Shown one piece after another: positions 15,259 through 23,744 of a DNA stretch of 29,540 nucleotides. Position numbers and translations under genes: made by a program. The stretch's first letter is position 1. Every line of letters begins with the position of its first letter. This stretch comes from Caryophanon sp036309765 (lineage in GTDB: Bacteria; Bacillota; Bacilli; Bacillales_A; Planococcaceae), in contig JAXJTE010000120.1 in NCBI GenBank assembly GCA_036309765.1, positions 1 through 29,540 of the forward strand, in the 5' to 3' direction. The notes beneath the pieces were generated by a model. It searched no databases. It had not been told where the DNA came from and worked only from the letters and a program-made list of their open reading frames with translations.

Positions 15259-17211
15259 TTATTGTGGCGTAAACGCGACAGAAATCGCCTCTTTAATCGG
15301 TTCACCTGCTGCTGATTTTACGCCCGCTGGAATGATTAAATAGTATGTTGCCCCTTTTTCGTAAGGCTTTTCCGGTGTTACGGTTACGAATTTGCCGTTA
15401 ATTGCCGGTGACACCGTAATTTTACTATTGAAAATATCTGTTACGTAAATACTTTTAATGCCGTCTTGCCCTAACTCCTCACTGAACTCGATTGTCCACG
15501 ATTTGTTTGGATTCGCAGCTGGAAGCGTTTCTACCCATGGCTTTGTTTCTGCCACTTTCTTCTTCGCTTCATTGAATCCTTCTACCTTTTGCTTAAATTC
15601 CACAAGCAGCGGATTATCTGATTCAGCACCTACAAAACTTGCAAGCTGTTTTAATAACTGCTCAAATGCTTCCTGTGATTTCGCTACTTCGATTGCTTGA
15701 ACAGTCGGCGAATTTGCTGTAAACATTTCAGCAATTTGCTCCTCTGTTACTGGCCCTGTAATTATTGGCAGTTCAGGTGCTTTTTGCTTCTCACGATATA
15801 CAACCGTATTTGGATTTGAATAATCGTATGCTAGTAATTCATCATTCACAATTTTAATCGCACCAACTTGTGGTAAGCCGTTTTTGCCTTCATTGTATAA
15901 ATCTCGCATTAAATCATACGTGCCATCTGCGTCCAATGTCCATAAACGTGCACCGTCGTTATAGTTTGAGAAGAAAATTTTATTATTAAAAATTGTCGCA
16001 TGTTCTGCCATGACGTTGCGAATTTGTGTTCCTTCACCAAACGTTAGCTTTTTGCTCGTCATTGCACCTGTCTTTGAATTCACCGTCCCTTTTTTAAATG
16101 CATAAATGCCGTACTCGTTTTTATCAGCCCCAATATACGTACTCTCTAACACCGTATAATAAATCGATCCGTTAAATTCTAAAGGCTCCGATACTTCATG
16201 CCACTGGCTAAACTGCTCTGAAACCGGCTTCACGTACGGTCTTTTTTCTGTAATGATATGACCATGCTGTAAAATTTTTGCCTCTGATAATAAAAATGTT
16301 TGGTACGAAATGAAGTCCTCAGATAAATGATTGCCGATTGGGTCACCATGTGTCGCATCGATGTGGTATGTTTGACCACCAATTGTGACAACATTCCATG
16401 CATGCCCCTCTTTTACGATTTTTCCATCTGCTGTTTTACCTACGACACGTTCACCGATAACATATTTTGATTCTACGCCCGCTTCGTCCATTAAACGTTG
16501 GAACAATAATGCGTACGCTTGACATACACCAACGCCCTCTTTGACGATTGAGTACGGTGAATGCCCTTTTCCAAATCCTTGCGTGTTCGTCTTACCATAT
16601 TTCGTATTTAAAATGATATAATCGTATGCCGCTTTTACTTTCTCGAACTCATTCATATCCTTTGTGAAAAGTTTGGCAGCGGCTTCTTTTACATAATTTG
16701 TAATTTCTTGCTCACGCTGCTGTACAATCGCCACGTCGGCCGCATGCTTTCTAATGTCCGCATCATTTTTGAAATTAAATGATTTGAACTCTGAATTTAG
16801 TAAGTGATAGCTATAGTATAAATGCACGGTGACTTGCGTTTCGTTCCCCGTTGTCATCGTACTTCCTAAATAACCGTACCCTGCGCCAACACCGTATACA
16901 TACTCATTTGTAGCCTTCGCTTGCTCAATTAAACTTTGAATTTTATTTCCGCTATTTTCGCCTGTTTTTAGTTTGAATGTAAATGTTGTCGATGGTTTGT
17001 TCGCCGCTAAATCCGCGGCAATTTTCTCAACCGCTTCTTTTTCTGTAATAATCGTATTATTTAAAATCGTTCGGTCGTTCTCTATTATTTCTGCAAATAT
17101 CGCCTCTGATTGGAGTGCTGTGTCACTAGCAGCCTCTGCATTAATTACAGGCAAAACTAGTAACGAGAATGCCAGAACAGGTGCTGCGATCCATAATCGA
17201 TGTCGTTTCAT
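15259..17211 (-). CDS. Secreted transglutaminase-like protein with C-terminal Ig-like domain
   Basis: Exported protein of 650 aa. An N-terminal signal peptide (basic MKRHR, hydrophobic core, cleavage likely after AEA at about residue 27) leads to an N-terminal domain. A transglutaminase-like fold then carries a complete papain-type triad: Cys in GVGVCQAYALLF (about 233), His in EGHAWNVVTIGG (about 272), Asp in YHIDATHGD (about 287). The middle region (about 350-480) has repeated strand motifs such as NGSIYYTVLE and NKIFFSNYNDG, suggesting a beta-propeller-like or DUF5050-like part. The last roughly 110 residues resemble the SbsA-type Ig-like domain (KGATYYLIIPAGVKSAAG). There are no SLH repeats, LPXTG motif or lipobox, so cell-wall retention is not evident. 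GAGGA lies 6 nt before the ATG. Role (cross-linking, proteolysis or wall binding) unknown. Confidence 0.85.
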   Translation of the reverse strand: MKRHRLWIAAPVLAFSLLVLPVINAEAASDTALQSEAIFAEIIENDRTILNNTIITEKEAVEKIAADLAANKPSTTFTFKLKTGENSGNKIQSLIEQAKATNEYVYGVGAGYGYLGSTMTTGNETQVTVHLYYSYHLLNSEFKSFNFKNDADIRKHAADVAIVQQREQEITNYVKEAAAKLFTKDMNEFEKVKAAYDYIILNTKYGKTNTQGFGKGHSPYSIVKEGVGVCQAYALLFQRLMDEAGVESKYVIGERVVGKTADGKIVKEGHAWNVVTIGGQTYHIDATHGDPIGNHLSEDFISYQTFLLSEAKILQHGHIITEKRPYVKPVSEQFSQWHEVSEPLEFNGSIYYTVLESTYIGADKNEYGIYAFKKGTVNSKTGAMTSKKLTFGEGTQIRNVMAEHATIFNNKIFFSNYNDGARLWTLDADGTYDLMRDLYNEGKNGLPQVGAIKIVNDELLAYDYSNPNTVVYREKQKAPELPIITGPVTEEQIAEMFTANSPTVQAIEVAKSQEAFEQLLKQLASFVGAESDNPLLVEFKQKVEGFNEAKKKVAETKPWVETLPAANPNKSWTIEFSEELGQDGIKSIYVTDIFNSKITVSPAINGKFVTVTPEKPYEKGATYYLIIPAGVKSAAGEPIKEAISVAFTPQ

Positions 17212-17300
17212 ATATGTTCCTCGTTTCTTTTTTTAAGTAAGGGATTGCTAATACGGTTGTTATCGACATGAAATTTGTTTTTTTTAGTATAAAAAAAATT

Positions 17301-17347
17301 AAAAAAAGCCGAAAGTCGCTGTTTATTACAAACAGAAAAGACTTTCG
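17301..17347 (-). terminator. cysK terminator
   Basis: On the minus strand CGAAAGTC and GACTTTCG form the base and CTGTTT/AAACAG an inner stem. GGCTTTTTTT follows. Confidence 0.85.
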
Positions 17348-17355
17348 ACCTATTA

Positions 17356-18276
17356 TTATAATTGGTATAAATCGGATGATAAGTAGCGTTCGCCAGTATC
17401 TGGAGCTAAACTTAATACTCTTGCATCTTTTTGTAATTTCTTTGCGACTTCAATCCCCCAAAATACAGACGCTGCACCAGAAGTTCCAAGCAAAATCCCT
17501 TCTTTCGATGCTAAATCACGCGCCATTTGTTGTGCAGGTTCATCTTCCACTAGTAAAATCTCATCATATACGTTTTGATTCAAAATTGTTGGAATGAATC
17601 CTGGACCTGTGCCAACAATTTTATGCGGGCCTGGTTCGCCACCTGATAATACCGGCGAGCCTTTTGGTTCTACAACATATACTTTTAATCCCGGTATGCG
17701 TTTTTTTAGTTCTTCACCTACACCTGTTACTGTGCCACCTGTTCCTGCTGTTAACACAAGTGCGTCTAGCTTGCCATCGAACGCCTCGTAAATTTCAACA
17801 GCTGTTGTGTTGCGGTGTGCATCAGGGTTGGCGCTGTTTTCAAACTGCATCGGAATGAAGCCATGCTCAAACTGATTTAACAGCTCCTTCGCCTTGTCAA
17901 TTGAACCGGTCATGCGCTCCTCAGCTGGCGTTAAATATACAGTCGCACCGTACGCTTCCATTAACATAATACGCTCTTTTGTCGCATTGTCCGGCATCGT
18001 AATAATACATTGATAGCCTTTCGTCGCACAAACCATCGCAAGTCCGATACCTGTGTTACCTGACGTCGGCTCAATCACAACGCTTTTACCTGGGATAAGC
18101 TTCCCTTCTTCTTCAGCGCGTGCAATCATATTGAATGCGGCACGATCCTTTACGCTGCCGCCTGGATTAAATGATTCGAGCTTCACGAAAACGTTCGCAC
18201 CATTTTCATCAGCTAAACGATTAATGCGTACGATTGGCGTGTTGCCGATAAGGTCAGTAATAGATTGATAAATCAT
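17356..18276 (-). CDS. cysK: Cysteine synthase A (O-acetylserine sulfhydrylase)
   Basis: PLP enzyme making cysteine from O-acetylserine and sulfide; cytoplasmic dimer. The product is 306 aa, the usual length. The PLP lysine is in NPGGSVKDRAAF, the substrate loop is PTSGNTGIGLA, the phosphate-binding loop is TAGTGGTVTGVG, and GPGFIP lies further on. GGAGG lies 7 nt before the ATG. Single-gene unit with its own terminator; an inverted repeat overlaps its probable transcription start. Regulation by sulfur supply is likely by family, but no operator is identified with certainty. Confidence 0.96.
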   Translation of the reverse strand: MIYQSITDLIGNTPIVRINRLADENGANVFVKLESFNPGGSVKDRAAFNMIARAEEEGKLIPGKSVVIEPTSGNTGIGLAMVCATKGYQCIITMPDNATKERIMLMEAYGATVYLTPAEERMTGSIDKAKELLNQFEHGFIPMQFENSANPDAHRNTTAVEIYEAFDGKLDALVLTAGTGGTVTGVGEELKKRIPGLKVYVVEPKGSPVLSGGEPGPHKIVGTGPGFIPTILNQNVYDEILLVEDEPAQQMARDLASKEGILLGTSGAASVFWGIEVAKKLQKDARVLSLAPDTGERYLSSDLYQL

Positions 18277-18294
18277 GATGTGTCCTCCAATAAC

Positions 18295-18328
18295 AGTAAG
18301 TATACTTTTTTAACTTACTTCCATTATA
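18295..18328 (-). promoter_or_regulatory. cysK promoter -10 with adjacent inverted repeat
   Basis: A consensus TATAAT (18323-18328, minus strand) lies about 45 nt upstream of the cysK start; a -35 is not clear (GTGAAA at 16 nt is the best). Just downstream, AGTAAGT (18295-18301) and ACTTACT (18313-18319) are perfect inverted arms 11 nt apart. They cover the probable transcription start and could bind a repressor. Confidence 0.55.
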
Positions 18329-18463
18329 GCGTAATTTTTATAAATTTCACGCATTTCAAACGAAAATAAACGTTGCGTTCGTTCAAAATTTTGTTGTTGT
18401 GAATGTACGACGTATTCATTGTATATAATTTAGTGTTTTGTTAGTTAGCTCTCCACATCATAG

Positions 18464-18506
18464 AAAAAGCTATGCTAAATGTCGATTTCAACGTTTAGCA
18501 TAGCTT
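18464..18506 (-). terminator. Terminator of the second universal stress protein gene
   Basis: AAGCTATGCTAAA and TTTAGCATAGCTT are a perfect 13-bp inverted repeat with a 14-nt loop, followed by TTTTTC on the minus strand. Confidence 0.9.
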
Positions 18507-18515
18507 CACTTTTTA

Positions 18516-18932
18516 CTATGAACGAACGATTAATACGTCGCATGTCGCACGGCGAACAACCGTTTCTGAAATGGATCCGATGAATAAGCGCTCTGTCGCA
18601 TTTAAGCCTGTTGCGCCACAAACGATTACGTCTGCTTCTTCAAAGCTCGTTAAGATGATCTTCGGTGAGCCGACTTCAACAAGGATGCGTACGTCTTGTA
18701 CACCTTGTGCCTCCGCTTGTACTTTCGCCTCTTCTAACTCTTTCGTGATTTCTCCCTTCAACTGCTCAGCGTACTTGAAATCATATGTAGCAACTGATGT
18801 CGTCGAGCGGTTATCAATAACGCTGACGATTGTTAATGCAGCACCTGTTGCAGTAGCGAGCTTAGTAGCACGTGCAAGCGCGACTTTTGATGGCTCAGAA
18901 AAATCGACCGCCACAATAATTTGTTTATACAT
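18516..18932 (-). CDS. Universal stress protein (UspA family), second copy
   Basis: Nucleotide-binding stress protein, 138 aa. It begins MYKQIIVAVDFSEPSK, contains GATGLNATERLFIGSISETV (G-x2-G-x9-G-S pattern) and ends CDVLIVR. The ATG at 18932 has GAGAGGA about 7 nt upstream; the open frame reaches further but without support. It is shorter than the paralogue at 10354-10815 and shares its C-terminal half most clearly. Monocistronic. Confidence 0.92.
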   Translation of the reverse strand: MYKQIIVAVDFSEPSKVALARATKLATATGAALTIVSVIDNRSTTSVATYDFKYAEQLKGEITKELEEAKVQAEAQGVQDVRILVEVGSPKIILTSFEEADVIVCGATGLNATERLFIGSISETVVRRATCDVLIVRS

Positions 18933-18954
18933 AAAATCATCCTCTCTTTTCTTT

Positions 18955-18960
18955 AGTATA
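18955..18960 (-). promoter_or_regulatory. Extended -10 promoter of the second usp gene
   Basis: The minus strand reads TGGTATACT, an extended -10 element, about 22 nt before the start codon; no good -35 is seen. The leader is very short. Confidence 0.5.
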
Positions 18961-19117
18961 CCAAAAATAAGCAATTGACATGGTGAATTCGCAAACAACA
19001 TTTTCTAATTTTTGTACATATAATGGATGTGTGAACGGCGTGCTTATGTAGTGTGCAGTAAAAATACTAAAAGGAACAATACATTCCTTAGCACTTTTAA
19101 CTGCGCATGTCATTGCT

Positions 19118-19321
19118 TCAGCTTTTTTCTTCATCCTCTAATGCCGCTTTTTGCTCCGCTACGTGAATGATAACCTCGCCCATTAATAGTACGCCGATGC
19201 TAATGACAACAAAAATCCATGCAAGCTGCTCTGTGTATAATGTAATTAGAATCCCTAATGCACTGACAACGACTGCTCCCATTAAAAACAACCATAGCTC
19301 TTCGTTTCGTTGCTTTTCCAT
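19118..19321 (-). CDS. Small membrane protein, 67 aa
   Basis: I do not recognise the family. The ATG at 19321 has AAGGGG 8 nt upstream; 12 further upstream codons lack a ribosome binding site. Two hydrophobic helices (about residues 9-28 and 33-52) are joined by a short turn, with a charged N-terminus (MEKQRNEELW) and an acidic tail (EQKAALEDEEKS). The form suggests a small two-helix inner-membrane protein. It stands alone between terminators. Confidence 0.7.
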   Translation of the reverse strand: MEKQRNEELWLFLMGAVVVSALGILITLYTEQLAWIFVVISIGVLLMGEVIIHVAEQKAALEDEEKS

Positions 19322-19371
19322 TATTTTCGCCCCTTCACACATCTTCATTACTCCCATTATTCCCTATAAAA

Positions 19372-19417
19372 CAAAAAATAAGCGCATAGTAGAAAATTCC
19401 CTACTAATGCGCTTATT
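19372..19417 (-). terminator. Terminator of the penicillin-acylase-family gene
   Basis: AATAAGCGCATAGTAG pairs with CTACTAATGCGCTTATT with a single bulged A; the loop is about eight bases. TTTTTTG follows on the minus strand. Confidence 0.9.
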
Positions 19418-19427
19418 TGTTAAGTTT

Positions 19428-21764
19428 CTATGGTGTTAATGTTAGCTCGTGTGATTGCTCATACGTGCCATCAATACGCGTTTCGGTGTAATCACCGTCT
19501 GCCCACGCATTTACTTGATCGGCATACCATTGTGATTTAAAGTGACCACTTTGACCTGGTCCGTTAATATGGTAGGCGCTTGATAAATCATTTAAGTCTG
19601 CAACAAATCGCCATGCTGCACCGTGGTCAACTAAACCGTTTGCTGGGTTACCTGCTGCCATTACCGTCGTGCGTGAACCACCAACTGGTACGTACGCCGG
19701 ATTGACGAAACGTGCAAGTAATTCATTGCTCGCTAACGGATGATCGAATGTAAGCTGGTGATAGTCGCCCCATTTCCAATCTTCAAACTCTGTCTCTGGG
19801 TAGAGCGTTTGTAGACGGTTTAGCGCGTCAATAAAGCTGTTGTACACAACGACATCAAGACCGCCGACGCTTGTTAACCATGCGCCTTCTTTACCTTCGT
19901 AGCCATCACGAATAATGTTGTCCATTGCCTGGTACTTTCCTTGCATCATTTTGTACACATCGTCTGGAATCGATTTGCGGAATAAATTATCCTTTAAATG
20001 CTCCACCATTAAATTGAATACCAGTGGCTCTGATGCGTCTACTGTTTCGTTGTAATCCCACTCTTTTAATGCTGCTACAATGTCGCTATATTGCTTTTCT
20101 TCATCTAGCTTTTCAATCGATGTAATGAACTTCGGTAAAAACTCTTTTGCATATAAGTTTACTGTATCCATTTGCATCGCTTGCATATCTTCAACTGTTA
20201 AATCGTTGCGTCCTTCTAGTAGCTCAACAATGCGCTCGTAGCGGTACGGCTGTGCCCACATGTCGGTAATATGGTACGGATAGTCGTCTGATACGATTTT
20301 GTTGTTTGCTGTAGCGATATAGCCTTCCTCTGGGTTCACAATAGTTGGTAGCTCATCGTACGGAATGTAGCCGCTCCAGCCATATTCAGATGAATCACCT
20401 GGTACTGGCAGCGTGCCGTTTCCTTTTAGACGCACTGGAATGTTACCGTTTGCTTTATACGCAATCGTGCCGTCTGCTGAAGCGAATACGAAGTTTTGTG
20501 CCGGTGCATTGAAGTCCTCAAGCGCCGTTTCAAACTCATCCCACGAGCCCGCTTTATTAAATGCTAAAATTGCTTGTAGCTCTTTTGTTGCTTCAAGTGC
20601 TGTCCACTGCATTGAATACACTTCACTTGCTGGACGATCATCAAAAATTAAATCTGAAATAATCGGACCGTGCTTCGTCGTGACAACTTCAAACTCCTCG
20701 ACGTCGCCACCTTTTACTTCGATGTTTTCCTCACGTACGTCGGCTTTATAATACTCGCCGTCATATAAAAATTCGTGGATATTTTCAGGATTTGTGCGCT
20801 CGATGTATAAATCTTGCACGCTCGGTCCAACGTTCGTTACACCCCATGCAATTTCATCATTATGCCCTAAAATAATGCCTGGAATACCGGCAAAAATAAC
20901 ACCGCTGACGTTTTGCTCTGGTGATTGTAAGTGCATTTGGTACCAAATTGACGGTGTGCCTAATCCTAAGTGCGGATCATCTGCAAGTAGCGGCTTACCT
21001 GATGCTGTTTTGTCGCCTGATACGACCCAGTTATTACTACCGTTAAACTCGTTTGGTAATACTGCTGCATCAAACCATGAAGCGACTTTCGGTGCGTCCT
21101 CGCTTGCTATAACCGTTTTTGCATCCTCTGGGTACGTAATATCAAGCTCGCTATATAGCTCCTCTGATAAGTTGTTTACTGCCCAATGACGGAATGCAAG
21201 TAAGTTCCAATGACCACCTAAATCGTACGCCATATATTTACCGATTGTTAATGAATCAATCGGTGTCCATTCCTCTGGTTCATAGCCTAGCACAGAAAAT
21301 TCATAGCTAAATTTCCCTTCTGCGATATAGGCATTTACCCCTTCAGCGAACCATTGTAGCACTTGCTTTGATTCGTCATCATAGCCGTCATACGATGCTT
21401 CTGCTGCGTGGCGTAAACTAAATGTACGGAAAAATTTATCCGTATCTACTGCCGATTCCCCAACGACTTCCGCTAATCGTCCACTCGCTTGACGACGCGA
21501 TAAATCCATCTGGAATAAACGGTCTTGTGCTTGTATGTAACCTTGTGCGCGGTATAAATCCGCTTCTGTTTGCGCCGTAATATGCGGCACACCTGCCTCA
21601 TCGCGTACGACGCTTACTTCTTGCTCTAGTACATCGACTTGCAATTCGCCTTCTATTTTAGGCTTCGATGCGTTAATGTACCAGTTGAAGCCACCAATCG
21701 CCAATGCGACGATTGCGACAAGTGCCACAACGACCGACAACGCGATTTTCCAACCTTTTTTCAT
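19428..21764 (-). CDS. Penicillin acylase family protein (Ntn hydrolase)
   Basis: Amidase of the penicillin G acylase/acyl-homoserine-lactone acylase superfamily. It is made as a precursor and is expected to cleave itself before the catalytic serine. The product is 778 aa from the ATG at 21764 (AAGGAGGA 7 nt upstream). A hydrophobic helix near the N-terminus (about residues 5-25) acts as signal anchor, so the enzyme faces outward. The A-chain region includes AQGYIQAQDRLFQMDLSRR. The nucleophile is Ser243 in FNGSNNWVVSG, followed by LLADDPHLGLG. Late motifs include YGWSGYIPYDELP and ATANNKI. A C-terminal stretch with HLASNELL-like and SAYHINGPGQSGH segments closes the fold. Natural substrate unknown; cleavage of acyl-homoserine lactones or other amides is possible. 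Confidence 0.9.
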   Translation of the reverse strand: MKKGWKIALSVVVALVAIVALAIGGFNWYINASKPKIEGELQVDVLEQEVSVVRDEAGVPHITAQTEADLYRAQGYIQAQDRLFQMDLSRRQASGRLAEVVGESAVDTDKFFRTFSLRHAAEASYDGYDDESKQVLQWFAEGVNAYIAEGKFSYEFSVLGYEPEEWTPIDSLTIGKYMAYDLGGHWNLLAFRHWAVNNLSEELYSELDITYPEDAKTVIASEDAPKVASWFDAAVLPNEFNGSNNWVVSGDKTASGKPLLADDPHLGLGTPSIWYQMHLQSPEQNVSGVIFAGIPGIILGHNDEIAWGVTNVGPSVQDLYIERTNPENIHEFLYDGEYYKADVREENIEVKGGDVEEFEVVTTKHGPIISDLIFDDRPASEVYSMQWTALEATKELQAILAFNKAGSWDEFETALEDFNAPAQNFVFASADGTIAYKANGNIPVRLKGNGTLPVPGDSSEYGWSGYIPYDELPTIVNPEEGYIATANNKIVSDDYPYHITDMWAQPYRYERIVELLEGRNDLTVEDMQAMQMDTVNLYAKEFLPKFITSIEKLDEEKQYSDIVAALKEWDYNETVDASEPLVFNLMVEHLKDNLFRKSIPDDVYKMMQGKYQAMDNIIRDGYEGKEGAWLTSVGGLDVVVYNSFIDALNRLQTLYPETEFEDWKWGDYHQLTFDHPLASNELLARFVNPAYVPVGGSRTTVMAAGNPANGLVDHGAAWRFVADLNDLSSAYHINGPGQSGHFKSQWYADQVNAWADGDYTETRIDGTYEQSHELTLTP

Positions 21765-21860
21765 GTACAAATCCTCCTTCAACAACTACTGCATGCCAAA
21801 AATACGACTTCTCTCTTATTTATAAGGAAGCAAGCCATATTACTTTTTCCAATGTGGCTT

Positions 21861-21889
21861 ATTATACTCACTCGCCTTAAAATTGTAAA
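21861..21889 (-). promoter_or_regulatory. Promoter of the penicillin-acylase-family gene
   Basis: On the minus strand TTTACA and a consensus TATAAT are separated by 17 nt. The roughly 90-nt leader carries an imperfect hairpin at 21833-21860 (AAGCCA/TGGCTT). Confidence 0.8.
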
Positions 21890-21975
21890 CCGGCTGAATG
21901 TGTTCGACGACGTGAATTTACTCGGTCGCCTAGCGCATGACGAGCACACACTTCGCCCCATTTTCGAATAATCCC

Positions 21976-22004
21976 TTTTATTATAACAAATGAAACGGTA
22001 TACT
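21976..22004 (+). promoter_or_regulatory. Candidate promoter of the solA-like gene
   Basis: TTTTAT and TATACT are separated by 17 nt. The -10 is good and the -35 weak. It lies 32 nt before the start codon. Confidence 0.5.
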
Positions 22005-22036
22005 ACTTCCTAAAATAGAAAAGTAGGTGCATACAT

Positions 22037-23155
22037 ATGTATGACGTTTTAATCATCGGCGCAGGCTCAATGGGAAGTGCTGCCAGTTATTTTTTAGCGA
22101 AAGAGGGAAAGAACGTATTATGTATCGACGCATTTGACCCACCGCATACAGAAGGAAGTCATCACGGCGAAACGCGCATTATTCGCTACGCATACGGCGA
22201 AGGAACAGATTACGTGCAACTAGCATTGCGTGCTGGTGAGCTTTGGCGCGAGCTAGAGCAGCAAGTCGGCAAACAGCTATTCATTCAAACCGGCATGCTA
22301 AATATCGCAAACGACGGCGCGACGTTTTTACAAAATATCGAAAAAAGCGCCGCGATGCACGACATTGCAATCGAATCATTATTACCAACAGATGTACATA
22401 ACCGCTTCGCTGGCATTACGCTACCGGACGACATGACTGCTTTGTACGAGGCGTCCTCTGGTGTGCTGCGCGTAGAAGATTGCGTCAGCAGCTACCGTCA
22501 AGTTGCCGAGGCAGCGGGTGCAACGTTTCGGGTGAACGAGCCGGTCATATCGATTGAAACAGGCACGACGCAGCGAGTGACGACGATTCACGGTACGTAT
22601 GAAGCCGCGGTCATCATCGTTTGTGCAGGAGCGCATTCAAAACAGCTACTAAAAACCGCAAACATCGACGTACCGCTCACACCGACGCGCAAAACGTTCG
22701 CCTGGTTTGAAGCATCTAATTTATACGACGCATCGCAGTTCCCGGCATTTTTGCTTGAGCGCGACAACTATTGTTACTACGGCTTCCCGAGCATCGACGG
22801 CAGCGGCTATAAAGTAGGGCGTCACGACGGCGGTCAGCCAATCGACGTCACGCAGCCGATGCAGCCGTTTAACAATGACGATTTAGTCGAGCTTGAATAT
22901 TTTATTACGACGTACATGCCACAAGTCGGCGCATTTAAATTCGGAAAAGAATGCAAATATAATATGACTGACGATGAGCATTTCATTATTGATACGCTAC
23001 CGAACAACGACAACGTCATATTAGCGACTGGCTTTTCTGGTCACGGCTTTAAATTTAGTAGCGCAATTGGCGAGCTGCTTTGTCACTTAGCAATGAAAGA
23101 GCCGACTGCATACGATTTATCACGCTTTTCACTTACGCGTTTTTCACACGAATAA
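22037..23155 (+). CDS. solA: N-methyl-L-tryptophan oxidase / monomeric sarcosine oxidase family
   Basis: Flavoprotein that oxidises N-methyl amino acids to the free amino acid, formaldehyde and hydrogen peroxide. The product is 372 aa, normal for the family. The N-terminal FAD-binding motif is IIGAGSMGSAASYFLA (residues 6-21), and the family stretch GETRIIRYAYGEG follows near 44-56. Cys306 (in FGKECKYNMTDDEHF) matches the cysteine that binds FAD covalently in the family. The C-terminal GFSGHGFKFSSAIGELL is intact. AGGTG lies 8 nt before the ATG. The choice between sarcosine and N-methyltryptophan as substrate cannot be made from sequence. It is cotranscribed with the next gene. Confidence 0.88.
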   Translation: MYDVLIIGAGSMGSAASYFLAKEGKNVLCIDAFDPPHTEGSHHGETRIIRYAYGEGTDYVQLALRAGELWRELEQQVGKQLFIQTGMLNIANDGATFLQNIEKSAAMHDIAIESLLPTDVHNRFAGITLPDDMTALYEASSGVLRVEDCVSSYRQVAEAAGATFRVNEPVISIETGTTQRVTTIHGTYEAAVIIVCAGAHSKQLLKTANIDVPLTPTRKTFAWFEASNLYDASQFPAFLLERDNYCYYGFPSIDGSGYKVGRHDGGQPIDVTQPMQPFNNDDLVELEYFITTYMPQVGAFKFGKECKYNMTDDEHFIIDTLPNNDNVILATGFSGHGFKFSSAIGELLCHLAMKEPTAYDLSRFSLTRFSHE

Positions 23156-23166
23156 GGAGGGGTTTT

Positions 23167-23694
23167 ATGCGACGTGTCAAAGTATTTTTGCCGATGACGC
23201 TCGATCATTATGTCGCAACGGAGCAAGGCAATTTAAACTGGTTAAACAACATCGAGGGCTTTCATGAGGAAGGTTTTGGCAAAATGTATGACTCGATCGA
23301 TACGTTAGTTGTGAGCCGCCCGATGCTTGAGTGGCTCGACGCGTTACCGAATATGACATTTCCGTACAAGACAAAAACGTGCTACGTGTTCTCACGCAGC
23401 GACCAAGCGACCCATGACGGCATTACGTGGGTAAACGAGGACGTCACGACATTTTTACAGACACTCAAGCAACAAGACGGCGGTGACATTTGGCTGCTCG
23501 GTGGTGGTCAGTTTTTGCGCACGGTGCTTGATGCGCGATTAGTCGATGAAGTGATCGTGACGATTGCACCAATTATACTTGGCAGTGGCATTCCTTTTTT
23601 CAGCGGTGTGTTGAATACGCAGCACTTATCGCTTCAGCACGTCGAGACGTTCGGACAGTTTGTCGAGATTCGTTACGCTGTTGTACCGACATAA
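23167..23694 (+). CDS. Dihydrofolate reductase-like (RibD C-terminal domain) protein
   Basis: Probable NADPH-dependent reductase of the DHFR/RibD_C fold; substrate unknown. The product is 175 aa. It starts MRRVKVFLPMTLDHYVAT and has the domain's conserved IWLLGGGQFLRTVLDARLVDE stretch, of which GGGQ is the cofactor loop, followed by IIPILGSGIPFF-like residues (APIILGSGIPFF). The ATG at 23167 lies 11 bp after the solA stop, with AAGGAGGGG spanning that stop. There is no deaminase domain, so it is not a full RibD. It converges on the rib operon with a shared terminator hairpin between. Confidence 0.85.
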   Translation: MRRVKVFLPMTLDHYVATEQGNLNWLNNIEGFHEEGFGKMYDSIDTLVVSRPMLEWLDALPNMTFPYKTKTCYVFSRSDQATHDGITWVNEDVTTFLQTLKQQDGGDIWLLGGGQFLRTVLDARLVDEVIVTIAPIILGSGIPFFSGVLNTQHLSLQHVETFGQFVEIRYAVVPT

Positions 23695-23738
23695 AAAAAT
23701 GGGAGCTATTCGAAAATTGCTTTTCGGATAGCTCCCAT
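23693..23738 (-). terminator. Terminator of ribE-ribB-ribH
   Basis: ATGGGAGCTATTCGAAAA pairs along 18 bp with the following arm (one G-U) around a TTGC loop, and seven T follow on the minus strand. It may also slow the convergent plus-strand transcript. Confidence 0.92.
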
Positions 23739-23744
23739 TACTTG

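Noticed and set aside
20413..21189. Two plus-strand frames inside the penicillin-acylase-family gene
   Set aside because: Antisense to a well-supported 778-aa gene; no ribosome binding site or recognisable domain.
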